Shown here: positions 11,440-22,805 of the stretch, piece after piece
Position numbering within the stretch: position 1 is the first letter of the stretch
Layout: each line of letters starts with the position of its first letter
NCBI GenBank assembly: GCA_947579605.1
Contig: OX388307.1
Location: 16,717,237-16,781,236 of the forward strand
DNA: 64,000 nucleotides
Reading direction: 5' to 3'
Source: Athripsodes cinereus
Taxonomy: Eukaryota > Arthropoda > Insecta > Trichoptera > Leptoceridae
Translations under genes and position numbers: made by a program
The notes under the pieces: model-generated
Told to the model about the DNA's origin: nothing
Seen by the model: the letters and a program-made list of their open reading frames with translations, nothing else
Database searches by the model: none

Positions 11440-13419
11440 ACGAATTTTTTTGAGTCGCATACACAGATGCCTGTAGTATAGCTGGCGAACCAACTGCTGT
11501 AGTGATTGGCTAATGGTTTTTTTTTTATTTTACTTACACTGGTTATATAAAAAATAGGCACTTTTATTTTTAATTGCCTATTATCTAGCATTGCGATTTA
11601 GTAGAAAAATAAATTAATTTGCATGCATACACTGCATGCATACACAATTTAGTGAAATTTGTTAAATCCGTCTAAAATGCAGACAAAGGGAAATAAAAAG
11701 AGGATTATTAAAGCATAGAAATTCTAAATTGCGTGATTTGTTCTTGATTACGAAGTTGAAGTTACGATTAAAGCTATTTTCATCGCTATACTAACACACC
11801 TACATTATTTATTATAGTCTATGACTTTATGTGGGATTATTTGAAACAGAGGGGAAATTGTGACTTTATAATCAACAATTTAAATTGTGGGTGGTGATTC
11901 GGTGTAGGTAAGTATAAAACTTTAAAAAATAAGTTATGTAGTTCCAATCCAGTTGTGGAGCTAAAAAGTAAGGTAGCAAGAGTAAAGTCTAAACCTTCTT
12001 TATTAAAGCTATTATTTACGTGAGGCTGTTTGAAAGTTCGCTATAAACTCATAGGTTCTTAATAAATCTGAGTTAATACCAGAAGGTATAGTATGCCTAC
12101 GGCTATTTACTTAGATTTATCATAACTTAGATATTTATGAATATTAATAAACCCTAGTGGAGCAAGGTAAAGTAATTTAAAAATAACATTTCTCACGTAA
12201 GGTCTTTTCACGGCTAGCATTGTATCTACTAATTTGTACCTATCAATTTAAATATGGCCCGTGAATGGATTATTGAATGAAATATAATAATGCGATTTAA
12301 TTAAACACACACTACAACGCGCTTGAGGTCATGTTATGAGTAAACGGCGTTTTACAAATTGCCTACACCACTAAATTGAGGACTCCTTCCTTTATTATTT
12401 AAATTAAAGATATTTAAATCGTAGGAAAATTCTTAAAAAACCACCCCGGTTTCAGTTCCAATGTTCAGTCGAGGAAGCAGTTATCCTCCTTACTAGTTGT
12501 TTTGGCGCAGAATTGGTCTGAATAGAGAAGGAGGCATGCTTCTACCTTATGCTTCTTGAGGGTGCAATAATAAGGGCAAAATATTGTTGTAATATAATAT
12601 TATTATTATTATGCAGTTTTGTATTTTCCCTTTTTCAATATACAACTCACGAAAGTGCGGTCACAAGTTCTACATGTACCTACTATTGTTACAATTGTCA
12701 TATTGCAACATTTCTTTCTCGGAATTTCTTTTGTACAAATTATTTTTTACAATAAAGTGATTAATTTGATTAGTAATACGACCAATCAAAATTTGCCACT
12801 AAACACACCGGCTTACAAGGCTTGAAGAACATTAATTGTTTTTTTTTTTATTGCAGGGGTGTAGGGGGTACGTATGACTCTGTCAGGTTGTTATATAGGA
12901 TATGCCATGCTTATGTTTAAGTGGAAATTAGACCATTAGCATTTTAATGTTATGGAGTGAAATAACATAATATTATTTTTATATTTTGGAACATGTTTTC
13001 TGAGATAATTAGTACCTGCTGCATGTTTTTTTACAAAAGAAAATATGAATACATTTCTAGATTTAAAATAATATTCTTAGAGAACGATCCACGATAAATA
13101 TATTTTAGTACAATATCAAAATGTATTTTTACCCGATGAAATCAACCACTAACTCTGATTGCAAACTTAATTCGCTAAAATAGCAAACCACTTCATAACG
13201 GAAACCTTACAGTTGTTTACGCTGAATTTAGGTATATATTTACTCATTTTGAATCAATGTATTTTTTAGTGTTGAAAATTAGTATTTATAAAACAATTAT
13301 TCCTGGAATGTTTCTTAAAATATCTATTTGTTACTTAGGATTATATTCTTCTTCCAAGAGGGTTTGAGACTAGAATTAGACCATAAAATTTAAAATTCAG
13401 TTTTATAGAGTGTACATAC
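11440..13419. other. Presumed intron 1 of the gene starting at 14038
   Basis: Lies immediately downstream (minus strand) of the GTATGT donor at 13419. No second exon was found in it, and no WFQNRR-type homeobox codons occur in reverse orientation. AT-rich, without clear repeats. Confidence 0.45.
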
Positions 13420-14038
13420 CAAAGGTATTGCCATCATCTATTTCGCTTCCATCCTCACTAACAGCAGACACTGGTCTTGTGATAGTAAGGTTCTCTCCAG
13501 AATAGTTCTTCATATTGTTACCCTGTTGTTGATGGCTCAGCATCTCCTCATAATCATCTGTATCCAAGTCTGAATTGGTGTTATTATACGATTCACTTTG
13601 CTGATCGCCAATGCTATCTTCTTCCAAATGACTTTCTTCATCGTTGGTCTCCATTTTGCTGTCTAACGGAGAAGGTGTACTTGCTTCCATCTTCATAGTT
13701 AAATCGTTGGGTAGTTTATTTTGAATATTTCGTTCATATATCTGTTTATAATATTGATCCATAAATTCTCTTTGTTGATTAAGATTAGATAAGGTCTCTC
13801 CGCTTCCCGAAGGATAATTGATTAGATATCTCTTTCTTTCTTCATTTCTTTCCTCGATGTCACTAGATTTCGAATCTCTGGCTAGTAAATTTTCAATGGA
13901 GAATGATATTTTTGACGCACTTTTCACAACTTTTAAATTATCACTATTTTCCACAACTTTTTCACTTTCACGATTGTCGGGTTCGTTTGTATTTATTTCA
14001 TCTTTATAATCATTTACCATTTTATTTAATCCTTCCAT
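13420..14038 (-). CDS. First coding exon of an unidentified protein, possible eh1-motif transcription factor
   Basis: Encodes 206 residues plus one base from an ATG at 14038, ending at a clean GTATGT donor (phase 1). Reading past the donor reaches a stop within four codons, which supports a splice there. Composition is charged and acidic (E, D, S, N, K) with no signal peptide or membrane segment, and it looks disordered. Residues about 43-54 (KISFSIENLLAR) resemble the eh1 (Groucho-binding) motif FSIxxIL found near the N-terminus of many homeodomain and forkhead repressors. The C-terminal part is rich in DTDDYEE and SEDGSEID acid clusters, typical just before a homeobox. No homeobox exon was found between 1 and 13.4 kb, so the remaining exons must lie to the left of the window. 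A second in-frame ATG lies seven codons in. Identity unknown; CDS status fairly sure, family inferred. Confidence 0.65.
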
Positions 14039-15725
14039 TTCAATTATCTTTAATTAAATAATTAATTTATTCTGAAAGAATAATTTAAAACAATTAGAAA
14101 TATTAATTAGAGAGCCGACACACCGAGGGTGGATATCACTCAAATGGAAGATAAAGTCTGAATGTGTGATGGGTACCTAAAACATATTTCTCACTCTACA
14201 TATTATACCTTCCTACCTAATAATAATATTATACTATCCCTAAACGAAAAGACAAAACGCGTTAAACGCTCGATAATTTCAGCTAATTTGATCATTTAAG
14301 AGCCACATGTATGAAGAAAACTGCCTTGATCTTCTACAACTTAAATACAAAAAGACGTAAAAACCAGAGGAGTCAAAATACAATTTTTACCTTCGAACTT
14401 CGAACATGTTTTGATGTTTGGAGCAGATTAGCTTATGAAATATTCCTACATAAAGCTTTTTAAAATCTTTGCATTCTAAATTTAAATTACTGTCTCGGTA
14501 GGCGGACTGATATCCGACAATTAATTTGACAACTTAGCTTATTAAATTGGTTTGTGTCGAGACAAAAAGAGTCTTATATAAGAGTGTATACGGAATATAT
14601 TGGGGTGTCTCCTGAAAACGGAGAACTCGTGTATAATTGCTACGCGGCCAATAGATGAGTAGGGGGGCGTGGTTAAATAAATAACTTGTTGACAGTAATT
14701 TAGCGAGAAAATAATATTATGATTGTGAAGAGCGTAAACTTGTGATGATATTTATTTCAATTAAATTGTTGTGATGTTGAGATGATTATGTTTATCTAAC
14801 ACTTCGAATTATCTCTCATGAGGAGTGAATTGATGGCTCCTAATTTTCATGAAAACCTACTCAAAATATTTAAAAGACATTTTAATCTCCACTAAACGTT
14901 TGAAATTTTACGTGTAAGAATGCAAATTAATGTTATTTCATTCAGCACAATATAATATGAGATATTCATGTAGGCGGAATCTAAAGAAATTATGCTTAAG
15001 AAGTTGGCTAATGTTTGAATAGCGGAAGCTTGGTAAGTTACTCGTCACTTGTATTTTCCATTCTCCTTTTGTTTTATTTTCAACGATTTTTGGAAGAGAA
15101 TGACTCTTTTAGGGCATAGATTAGAGAGTATGTGATTTATTTCACAAATTGGTAATTTAAAAAAAAAACAAATTGGTTCTTCTTTTTTATTAAATTTTCA
15201 TATTTTCATTCGAAGAAAATTAAAAAAAAATCGACTGAAGAAACAACTGGGCGAAAAGAAAATACTGTGTAAAAAGAAAATTGTAGTGAAAAGCTTTTTG
15301 GACGATGAAAAGACTCGCGGGTCTCTGGAGACAATTATTGCAGATTTTTGTGTTAATTGTATCTTTTTTCTCTTTCGTATATGGCAGATTTTCGTAAAAC
15401 AATGCACGAAAATTCACATTTATTCAAATGTGCAGGTAAGTAAGTATATAAAATTATATTTTCTACATATATAAGTACTTATTCACTGTAAGTGTGTGTA
15501 AATAAATTCAATTTAAAGAATATTACTCAACAGACACCTCATCTGCACAACCAAGAAACTGCAAACTCTTTTTAGTAGGAAACAGAAAAAATGTTTTGAT
15601 GCTTATGAATCGACTTAGGCTGGTAAATAGGAGAACAGTATATCGATCTCTGACACCCAGGATAGAGAATCAACAGCCTCGAACACAATCATAACACGTT
15701 TCCTATTCCCTACTTAAAGGAGTTT
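14039..15725. other. 5' flank of the gene at 13420-14038
   Basis: Contains the presumptive promoter. The stretch 14580-14680 is less AT-rich (GGGGGGCGTGGTTAAATAAA near 14664) and could hold the start site. No firm element was recognised. Confidence 0.35.
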
Positions 15726-15728
15726 GTA

Positions 15729-15963
15729 CACTGAGAAAAATACTCACAACGAATCATTGGTAGGTACGTACTATCAGATTAGGACCAGAAATAGTACAAA
15801 CGATTCGTTAGTACGAATCTGTAATATTAACTCTTCGCAAACAAATCATTGGTAAATTTACCAACGAAAAGTTAATATTATAGATTCGTACTCATGAATC
15901 GTTTGTACTATCTCTGGTCCTAATCTGATTCGTTGTGAAATTTCGCTAGTATTTTTCTCAGTG
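15729..15963. mobile_element. Foldback MITE with TA duplication
   Basis: Ends CACTGAGAAAAATACT and AGTATTTTTCTCAGTG, flanked by TA on both sides (15727-15728, 15964-15965). Nearly the whole 235 bp folds back (e.g. CAGATTAGGACCAGA against TCTGGTCCTAATCTG). Consistent with a Tc1/mariner-derived MITE. Confidence 0.8.
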
Positions 15964-17228
15964 TACACTGTACAGTCTGTTGATTGTGCAGATAAGGTGT
16001 CTGTTGAATAATATTCATATAAGATAATATCACTGACTAAGATATAACAAACCAGTAAAATGCGAAATGCACGTTTAAAATAAATTTTATTTATCATACC
16101 GCTGCCGGACTACTATAATATGCTTTCATGGCACATTTCAATTATATATCTAAATAGCATGGAGAAGACAACTTGTATATTCATTACATACGGTCTCTCC
16201 ACTTGTAAGATTTAACGTGATGAATAAAGTTAATTAAAATTATCCCTCTGTAGGCATGTTTACTAATTTCATATATTTTACGTTAAATTCTTTTATATTT
16301 ATTGTAAAAATCTACTTCTACGTGTTAATTATGCATTTAGTGAACTTAGAGAAAAAAAATCAATTAGAAACCTATTACCTACATCCCAAACACCCTGACA
16401 GTAAACAATATGCTTGTGCCGTCAAAGCGTAGTAGGTCAGCTGCGGGATGACAAATCAAAATGATTTATTTTACTTACGTAGGTAGGTACCCACCTATAA
16501 AAACGGTTAATAAGTACTTACACTTAGGAAAACATAAAACATTAATAATTTTACATACCTATTTAATTCATGTGAATTTTCATGTGAAAAATAAAATAAA
16601 ACCAAATAATCAAATATAAATAAACCGAACCAAATATATAATAATGAATGGGCGATAACAACAACAGTCTCATTAAAAACCAATTCTCGACATTCTAAGA
16701 ATACGCTAACGACATTGTTTTTCTTGTTATTTTATTTGATCTTTTGTGGAGAGTAGGTATAAAAAAAATACACGAAACACAATAATGTATGTCTGAGAAA
16801 GAGTGTGTGTGTGTAGGTATGTGTTTCTGTCGTATAAAAAACGATAATTACTCAACATCTCGTTAAATGTGAGACTTGTATTGCATGTGTCGGTTTCCCT
16901 CTGAAAGTCTGAAACATAATTGTCACTGAAAATAAAATACACGACTATAAATGTGTGTATGTCCATACAGAGTGTTTAGTTGCGCACAAGATACAGATAG
17001 GTACTTCTTTTTATGGCACAAATACAGCATTTTATTATTATCACACTGATTAAAATTAAAATGTTTTTCATTATTTTGTAGTTTTCAATACAAAGAAACG
17101 TGAGATGATTTGGTAAGAAAAGGTAATATTGTATGTACTCTAGTATTTTTTTTATGAATTCGTGTTATTATTCATTTAAGTTTTTTCATGTATTTATATT
17201 TCCCGACATATTTTTGATGATCATCATC

Positions 17229-17327
17229 ATCTCCGTCGGTCCCTCAATTCTGAGGATAGTGACCATCATGTCTGATGCACTCTGAGCAATTTCCTCCAGC
17301 ATCACATCTCAAATGCATCGACAGGCG
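17229..17327 (+). repeat. CGGTCCCTCAAT repeat, copy 1
   Basis: CGGTCCCTCAATTCTGAGGA, TAGTGACCATCATG and CTGAGCAATTTCCTCCAGC. Related to 19208-19312. Probably a piece of a non-LTR retrotransposon or SINE; identity inferred only. Confidence 0.5.
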
Positions 17328-17575
17328 ACCGGTGTGGCGCGGAGGCTAACGCACTTGCCTTTGAGTCACGAGGTCCCGGGTTCGATTCCTGGCCAGGGCA
17401 AAATGAAGAATGACCTTTTTCAGATTGTCCTGGGTCTGGGTGTTACATGTATATGTGTTTAGTGCATTGTATATGTGTATCGCCGTGTTAGTACCCATAA
17501 TACTAGATTCATATCTTAGTTTGGGACTAGCTCGGTCTGTGTGAATTGTCTAAACGTGTTATGTGTTATGTTATC
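17328..17575 (+). mobile_element. tRNA-derived SINE (family D)
   Basis: Starts GGTGTGGCGCGGAGGCTAAC (A-box region) and carries a textbook B box GGTTCGATTCC at 17380, then CAGATTGTCCTGGGTCTGGG and a TGTTAT-repeat tail. Body elements such as TTAGTACCCATAATAC are typical of lepidopteran SINEs. It abuts the repeat at 17229-17327. Confidence 0.75.
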
Positions 17576-18118
17576 GATCTTCGCGCGCTCGCTGGCTCGC
17601 AGCATCTATTTTGATGATAAATCAGTTTGAATACTTTTATTTGATACGTAAAGTTGGAATAAATAGAGTTATAATAATATGAATTGATGTTACAAGTAGG
17701 TATATGAAAAAATGTTAAGGGCGGTTTAATAAAAAAGAAAAAGTCTCTTTAAATTTTCGCGACAAAAAACTTCTGGCAGTAAACATTATAACTCTTAATA
17801 ACTAACTAATGTATCACGAACTTTATTTTTATGGTACTGGCAGTTAGACAAATAAAATATTACCTACACGCTGTAGGTACCTACCTACCAATATTATTTT
17901 TAAAATGTATTTGGTATAAATAGGGTTGACTGGAAGACGATGCTCAGCTACAAGTCCGCCTTTTGGGCTAAATTATTTTAATTACCATGTTGTGTATTAT
18001 TTTAATAAAGATTTGTTTGTTTATTTATTATGAATGTATGATATTTTTTTCTATTCGTTTTCCATAAACATATATGCAACGCTTTGTGAATTTGTAACAT
18101 TCCTAGGACACCATAGAT

Positions 18119-18490
18119 TAGTGATGTAACGAATGTGTGATTTTGGATATTCGCGAATGCGAATGCGAATAGCGAATACTGACTTGCTTAAATTTCTACA
18201 ATTGCTCATACATTAAAATTTCTACCCCCCCGTCGCCGAATTTTCAAAATGTATAGGAATTTAAAATTTTTCAAAACTCCTCGGGTTTTCTTAAAAAATA
18301 TTTTCTTGTAGTACCTACCTTTTCTACCATGTACCGGGTAAGTATCCGGTACTTTTACCGAATATCCGATACTTTATTACCTAAATAATATTCGCAAAAC
18401 ATTCGCAAATTTTTTTGCGAATGCGAATACTTTGAAATATGCGAATATTCGCGAATGCGAATGCGAATACGAATATTCGTTACATCACTA
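18119..18490. mobile_element. hAT MITE with 8-bp target duplication
   Basis: Direct repeat CCATAGAT at 18111-18118 and 18491-18498. Termini TAGTGATGTAACGAATG and ATTCGTTACATCACTA are inverted repeats, followed inwards by runs of GCGAAT. 372 bp with no coding capacity. Confidence 0.92.
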
Positions 18491-18548
18491 CCATAGATAT
18501 CTATATTTTTTCAACTTTGATTACTGAAAGTAGAAGTAGGTACCTATG

Positions 18549-18670
18549 TTCCGTGGAGCACCCGGCAATGAATTGGTATTCCACTCTTTTCCGCAAGTTT
18601 TTGAGTGTCCTGTATAAGGCAGGTCTCTAAAATAATAAAGCTATTTTACATCTTAAATTCAGCGATGAGT
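18549..18670 (+). mobile_element. Family A SINE-like element, 5' half only
   Basis: Reads GTGGAGCACCCGGCAATG through TTTTGAGTGTCCTGTATAAG to AAATTCAGCGATGAG, then stops. It lacks the GCTACCCCACTTGTGG half and the TAG tail, so this copy is 3'-truncated by rearrangement, which is unusual for a retroposon. Confidence 0.75.
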
Positions 18671-19207
18671 ACCTCAACATATTATATTATGAGTCGCTTA
18701 AAAGTTAAAAAGTAGTGAAAAGATGGATGAGATTATTCAATTAATTAAATTTAAACAACAAAATTGTGTTGAGTAAAAGCAAAAATTAAATCAACGACAA
18801 AAGGTGGAATTAACAATAGGTAAAAAAATCAAATAAAATTAAATATATTCATTCACAGATAATAAAATATATTCATAGACACACATTATTGTATGTAAAT
18901 AAATTAATTTATTAATTAATATGTTTTGTGCATAATAATGAAATTTTATAGGTAGGTATGTACTATGTACCTATAGGTACCTATAACTATATTTTTTTCA
19001 ATTCTTTACATCAGAGACTCTTGAAGAGAATTCTTGAAGAGGACGATTTTTATGATCATTGCATTCAGAGAGAGAGAGAGAGAGATATTATTTATGTAGT
19101 TATTCATTTATTATCTCTTTATTATTCTCTTTCTCTCTATATTTATCTAAAAAATATCCCTTTGTTTTGAATTTTGGTACCTTTTGACGTAATAATTTTT
19201 TTTGCTA

Positions 19208-19312
19208 AGTCGGTCCCTCAATGCTGAGGATCGTGACCACCATGACCCCAACCAAGCGATAAGCTTCTCCACCGTGCCCTGTCCTCCGCCTGCCTAAACG
19301 CCTCACACATAG
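19208..19312 (+). repeat. CGGTCCCTCAAT repeat, copy 2
   Basis: CGGTCCCTCAATGCTGAGGA, TCGTGACCACCATGACC and AAGCTTCTCCACCGTGCCC. Same family as 17229-17327, here without the adjoining SINE. Confidence 0.5.
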
Positions 19313-19337
19313 TACCTACCCAATAATACACAGACGT

Positions 19338-19490
19338 AATAATAATAATAAATAATATAAATCTTTATTGCGCAAAAAAAATCAACATAAGAAAATAAAC
19401 ATGGCAGAATTTAAACTAGACAAATAAATTTTGTGCAATGGGCGAGTTTATCGCAGAAGCGCGATATCTTCCAACTCACCCATAGTTAGA
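19338..19490 (-). mobile_element. Retroposon 3' end (family B)
   Basis: Antisense: (AAT)n AAATCTTTATTGCGC, GTGCAATGGGCGAGTTTATC and GCAGAAGCGCGATATCTTCC. Close relative of 46333-46471. Confidence 0.65.
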
Positions 19491-19868
19491 CGTAGTTAAT
19501 AAAAATAATAATACTTACCTATTTAATATATTTTTTTATTATATTCATTATGAGCCTGTGTCATGTTGTGATGTTGTATCTCATGTTGATGTTCATAAAT
19601 ATTGAAACATGTAAATGGGTGACTTATTTCAGTACTAATTAACTAAACGCATGCTATTAGAAAATATACAACAAGAAACACATTCAATAGGTGGGACGGA
19701 GCGAATGATAAAGTTAGGTAAGCGATGTTTTTTTTTCTCCGCCAAGATTAATATCACCAAATTATTACAGATTCTAGAAATTCCCAAATACCTATCTGAG
19801 TTGAAGAAAACGTAGGTACTTCATATTAAGTGATCTCTCTGACGCCTCATCCTCACTGACGGGCTCTG

Positions 19869-19925
19869 CAGGGTTACTCTTGACAAAACTAAACACGATC
19901 TTAATCTAATCTTGATCTTGATCAT
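19869..19925. mobile_element. Solo terminal repeat of the CAGGGYTACTCTTG element
   Basis: CAGGGTTACTCTTGACAAAA, CTAAACACGATCTTAATC, TTGATCTTGATCATACG. Matches the arm at 59117-59175. The rest of the element is absent, and a reverse transcriptase fragment abuts it. Confidence 0.7.
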
Positions 19926-20157
19926 ACGTCTACGCTGGTGGGTGGAGGATCTGCAATTAAGCGAACCTTTCCTAGCCTAAGAACACCTTGCTGCAGGAGG
20001 ACATGGAAAACTCTGAATCGTCTAAGATCTGGTCTAGGAAACTGCCGTGACAACAGAGAACGATGTGACTTCCTACAAGACGAATCCGGAGCGTGTGACT
20101 GTGGTGAAGCCCAGACCGTGCCACATTTGTTGGAGTGTCCATCGTGCCCTGTCACAT
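19926..20157 (+). pseudogene. Non-LTR retrotransposon reverse transcriptase C-terminus, interrupted fragment
   Basis: Open frame with WKTLNRLRSGLGNCRDN, then CDCGEAQTVPHLLECPSCP. This is the C-terminal cysteine/histidine motif of Jockey/R1-like reverse transcriptases (C-x-C-x8-H-x4-C). The fragment is 5'-truncated against a transposon end at 19925 and is cut at 20157 by the element 20158-21003. Its continuation resumes at about 21007. Confidence 0.75.
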
Positions 20158-21003
20158 GTAGGGGAGGGTCGCTATGAAACGGACATTTTTGAGGAAAGTC
20201 TTATATCTCGGTTGCATTTAATTAAATTCACGAAACAATTGTTCACGAAAGATAATCATATACTCACAAACTACGAAGCTTGCAGCTGTGTTATGCACTA
20301 AAGAAAAAATATAAAAAAATCTTTTAGATACTTTAACATGTAAAATTCTAAAATTAAAAATATGTCCGTTTCATGGAACGATTACCATGAAACGGACATG
20401 GGGTCCCATGGAGCGGACATAGTAATGAAATTACTTTTACGATTTTATTGACATTGTATTACTACTACTACTACTATACCATCACGGCATTGTATTATTA
20501 TTTTATTATTCCGGTTTCTGGTGCAGAAGACAGCAGAAATTAAAATAAAATGTTATGACGTGAAAAAATATTTTTTTAACAACATGTTCAGTGTTCTTTT
20601 TACATCACATGTTTCATGTGCATCTGTGCTTCATCCCGTGATTAATAAAATAAAGATTTTTTTTTTTTTTTATAAATGCACATACTATTAAAACTATTTC
20701 AACTTTTTTATTTACTTAAGATAATGAGTTAACTGAATTTTAAAACAAAAATTGAATTAATAAAAATATTAAAGTTTAATGAACTTGTAACTGTGTGATA
20801 AAAATTTACTTTTGTCTTATGAAAAAATCAAACTTGTGTATCAAGGTCAAATGCAGGAGCAGAACTGTCACACTTCCGTGGTACAATGTATTAGTAAGCG
20901 TCTTCAATAAACATCTAACAACATCATGGTAGTTCTATCAGGAGACGAATACCAGCTTCTGTCCGCTTCATGGGACGTCCGTTTCATAGGGACTCTCCCC
21001 TAC
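20158..21003. mobile_element. GTAGGGGA-ended inverted-repeat element inserted in a retrotransposon
   Basis: Left terminus GTAGGGGAGGGTCGCTATGA, right terminus the reverse (TCATAGGGACTCTCCCCTAC). The motif ATGAAACGGACAT recurs in both orientations near both ends and around 20359-20420. About 846 bp, no transposase seen, so non-autonomous. It splits the reverse transcriptase fragment flanking it. Target duplication not clear. Confidence 0.75.
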
Positions 21004-21101
21004 CTACTATGGTAGGGTGCTGTTCGTTTTGCACAGTACTGGAGATCAGTTTGATTGGTTTTTTCTGGGTTTCGACACGATAAATAATAATAATAATAGT
21101 G
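21004..21101 (+). pseudogene. Continuation of the interrupted reverse transcriptase, with 3' tail
   Basis: From 21019 the frame reads AVRFAQYWRSV and stops at 21054, the usual C-terminal end of this reverse-transcriptase class (ALAVAQYW-type). A short 3' UTR and an ATAATAATAATAATAG tail to about 21101 follow, as expected for a non-LTR 3' end. Confidence 0.65.
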
Positions 21102-22201
21102 ATCTCTCTAAAACTTTCTATTCACTGAAACATAAGTTTTAAATTTTCATTTTGTACAAAATTCTTGTTTATTGTATTATTTTTAGACTTAAATTTATGA
21201 AGTAAAGTTTTTGCGGTTTGGATCCCGCTGGTAACGATAGGCACATTAGTTTTTTAGTACGATAGTGATTGAAACTATTTCAGCTTACACAAAAGCCCAT
21301 TTTTTTAATATACCTATCTAACTAATGTAAATATTCCCACACATTTTTTAATCATAAGTTTCAAAATGTAACTAGGTACATTAATTCAGAATTAAATTAC
21401 TCAATTGATTTAAATCACACTTACCGAAGGTGCAATATCTACAATTTAAAATGATATTACGCTCGATAGAAACACCTAATTAAGTAGATGAAAAATAAAT
21501 TGAATTATGTAAAAATTACCTACGTAGATATATATTCATAGAATAATGCATTACCTATGTGCCTATATAAAATTTATTTCTTCAGCTAATACAATCCGTA
21601 AACATTATGACTACAAAACCTCGCATCGCATCCTTTTAATATTTCATGATATTCATGTTATTCCATCCTGCCATTTAGGTAGATACATTCAATATATTAT
21701 TATTTTATATTTCTTCTCAACACCCAGCATTGCCATATTATAGCTCATTAAGAATGAAGTAGGAAAATAATAATATTGTGTAGGTATGTAGAAGATAGAG
21801 TTACAACAGTTACAGTTACAGCTTTACAAGGGGATAAATCAAATTAGTTTGACTAAATGACAAATGTATCTTGTATTTAATACTTGGGTAGGTGTATAAT
21901 GTCTAACATAGTAACATAGCTCTGTCTTATTTCATTAGGTACCTACCGTACCGACTACCTATAGGTACTATGCTATGTCATCCCAATACTTAGGATACAC
22001 ACAGTCATTTAAAACTATATTTAAATGTCACTAATTAAAGTTGAAAACAGTTAATCAAAAAATTAACTTTGTAACTTATTCATTCGTTAATGAAAAAAAT
22101 ACCATCAATTAATTATTATAATATGTTTCATCGTTACTTAAGTAATTCGTTGATTTTTGAAAAATATTTTCCACGAGTGTTCTGCAACAGCTTGATGTAG
22201 A

Positions 22202-22315
22202 TAGGTAGGTAATTATAACAGTAAAACTTCACTATGTAGGTAATTATAACAGTAAAACTTCACTACCTATAAAACGTTTATAGGTAGTGAAAACCTATAA
22301 AACGTTTAGTAGTAT
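22202..22315. repeat. Local tandem and inverted duplication
   Basis: TAGGTAATTATAACAGTAAA, ACTTCACTA is present twice in tandem (period about 36). It is followed by CCTATAAAACGTTTATAGG, TAGTGAAAACCTATAAAACG, a hairpin and repeat of the same words. Confidence 0.65.
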
Positions 22316-22318
22316 TAG

Positions 22319-22455
22319 GTATATCATCACGGCATATCACAAATTGTGTAGCCAGCAGACCAACCGCACGTAATAGATATGCAAGCTGTGAAGCAACAAA
22401 AAATTAAGCCATTCAGGGTGGATGGCACATCTCATCGCTGAATTTAAAATGTAAA
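22319..22455 (-). mobile_element. Family A SINE-like element, 3' part
   Basis: Antisense copy, TATATCATCACGGCATATCA through GTAGCCAGCAGACCAACC to CATCGCTGAATTTAAAATG. Diverged, 5'-truncated. Confidence 0.7.
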
Positions 22456-22659
22456 ATATATGGAGCAATAAAACACAATTCACTCCCAGAAGTATTAAAA
22501 TTGTCAAAAATAATAACTCCTTCATTTTACCTTTAAGAAAGAGATAAATAAGTTTATCATTGGTGGTCACCTGTCGGTTAAGTTGGAGAGTACCTACTTA
22601 TACTTACTTTTTGTATGGCTTCGGCTTGTAGGTATTAATAATCATTCCAAATCAAATCC

Positions 22660-22805
22660 TTGGTTCCCGTCCAGAAAGCAACTGCACCGCCTCTGTGGTT
22701 GACCTATGAATGTCCATCCAGTCTCCCTCGTAATTTCTTCCTGAACATGCACTCTTCCACCAGATGTTGGATTGTTGGAAGGTTGTGACACATGATATAT
22801 GTAGG
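22660..22805 (-). pseudogene. Possible non-LTR reverse transcriptase C-terminal scrap
   Basis: Minus-strand translation includes CHNLPTIQHLVEECMFRKK, resembling the Cys/His block that closes Jockey/R1 reverse transcriptases. Upstream frames are broken. Low certainty. Confidence 0.35.

Noticed and set aside
11071..11493. Minus-strand ORFs of 129-140 aa
   Set aside because: They are read antisense through the family A SINE at 11188-11432 and low-complexity flank, with similar peptides appearing over other copies (e.g. 26138-26523, 53517-53765).
13818..14009. 63-aa plus-strand ORF
   Set aside because: Antisense shadow of the 13420-14038 exon.
16727..16966. 79-aa minus-strand ORF
   Set aside because: AT-rich, includes a (TG)n microsatellite and has no recognisable domain.
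17370..17395. tRNA gene (GGTTCGATTCC)
   Set aside because: A good B box but no closing acceptor stem; it continues into a SINE body. The same applies to 52789 and 60117.
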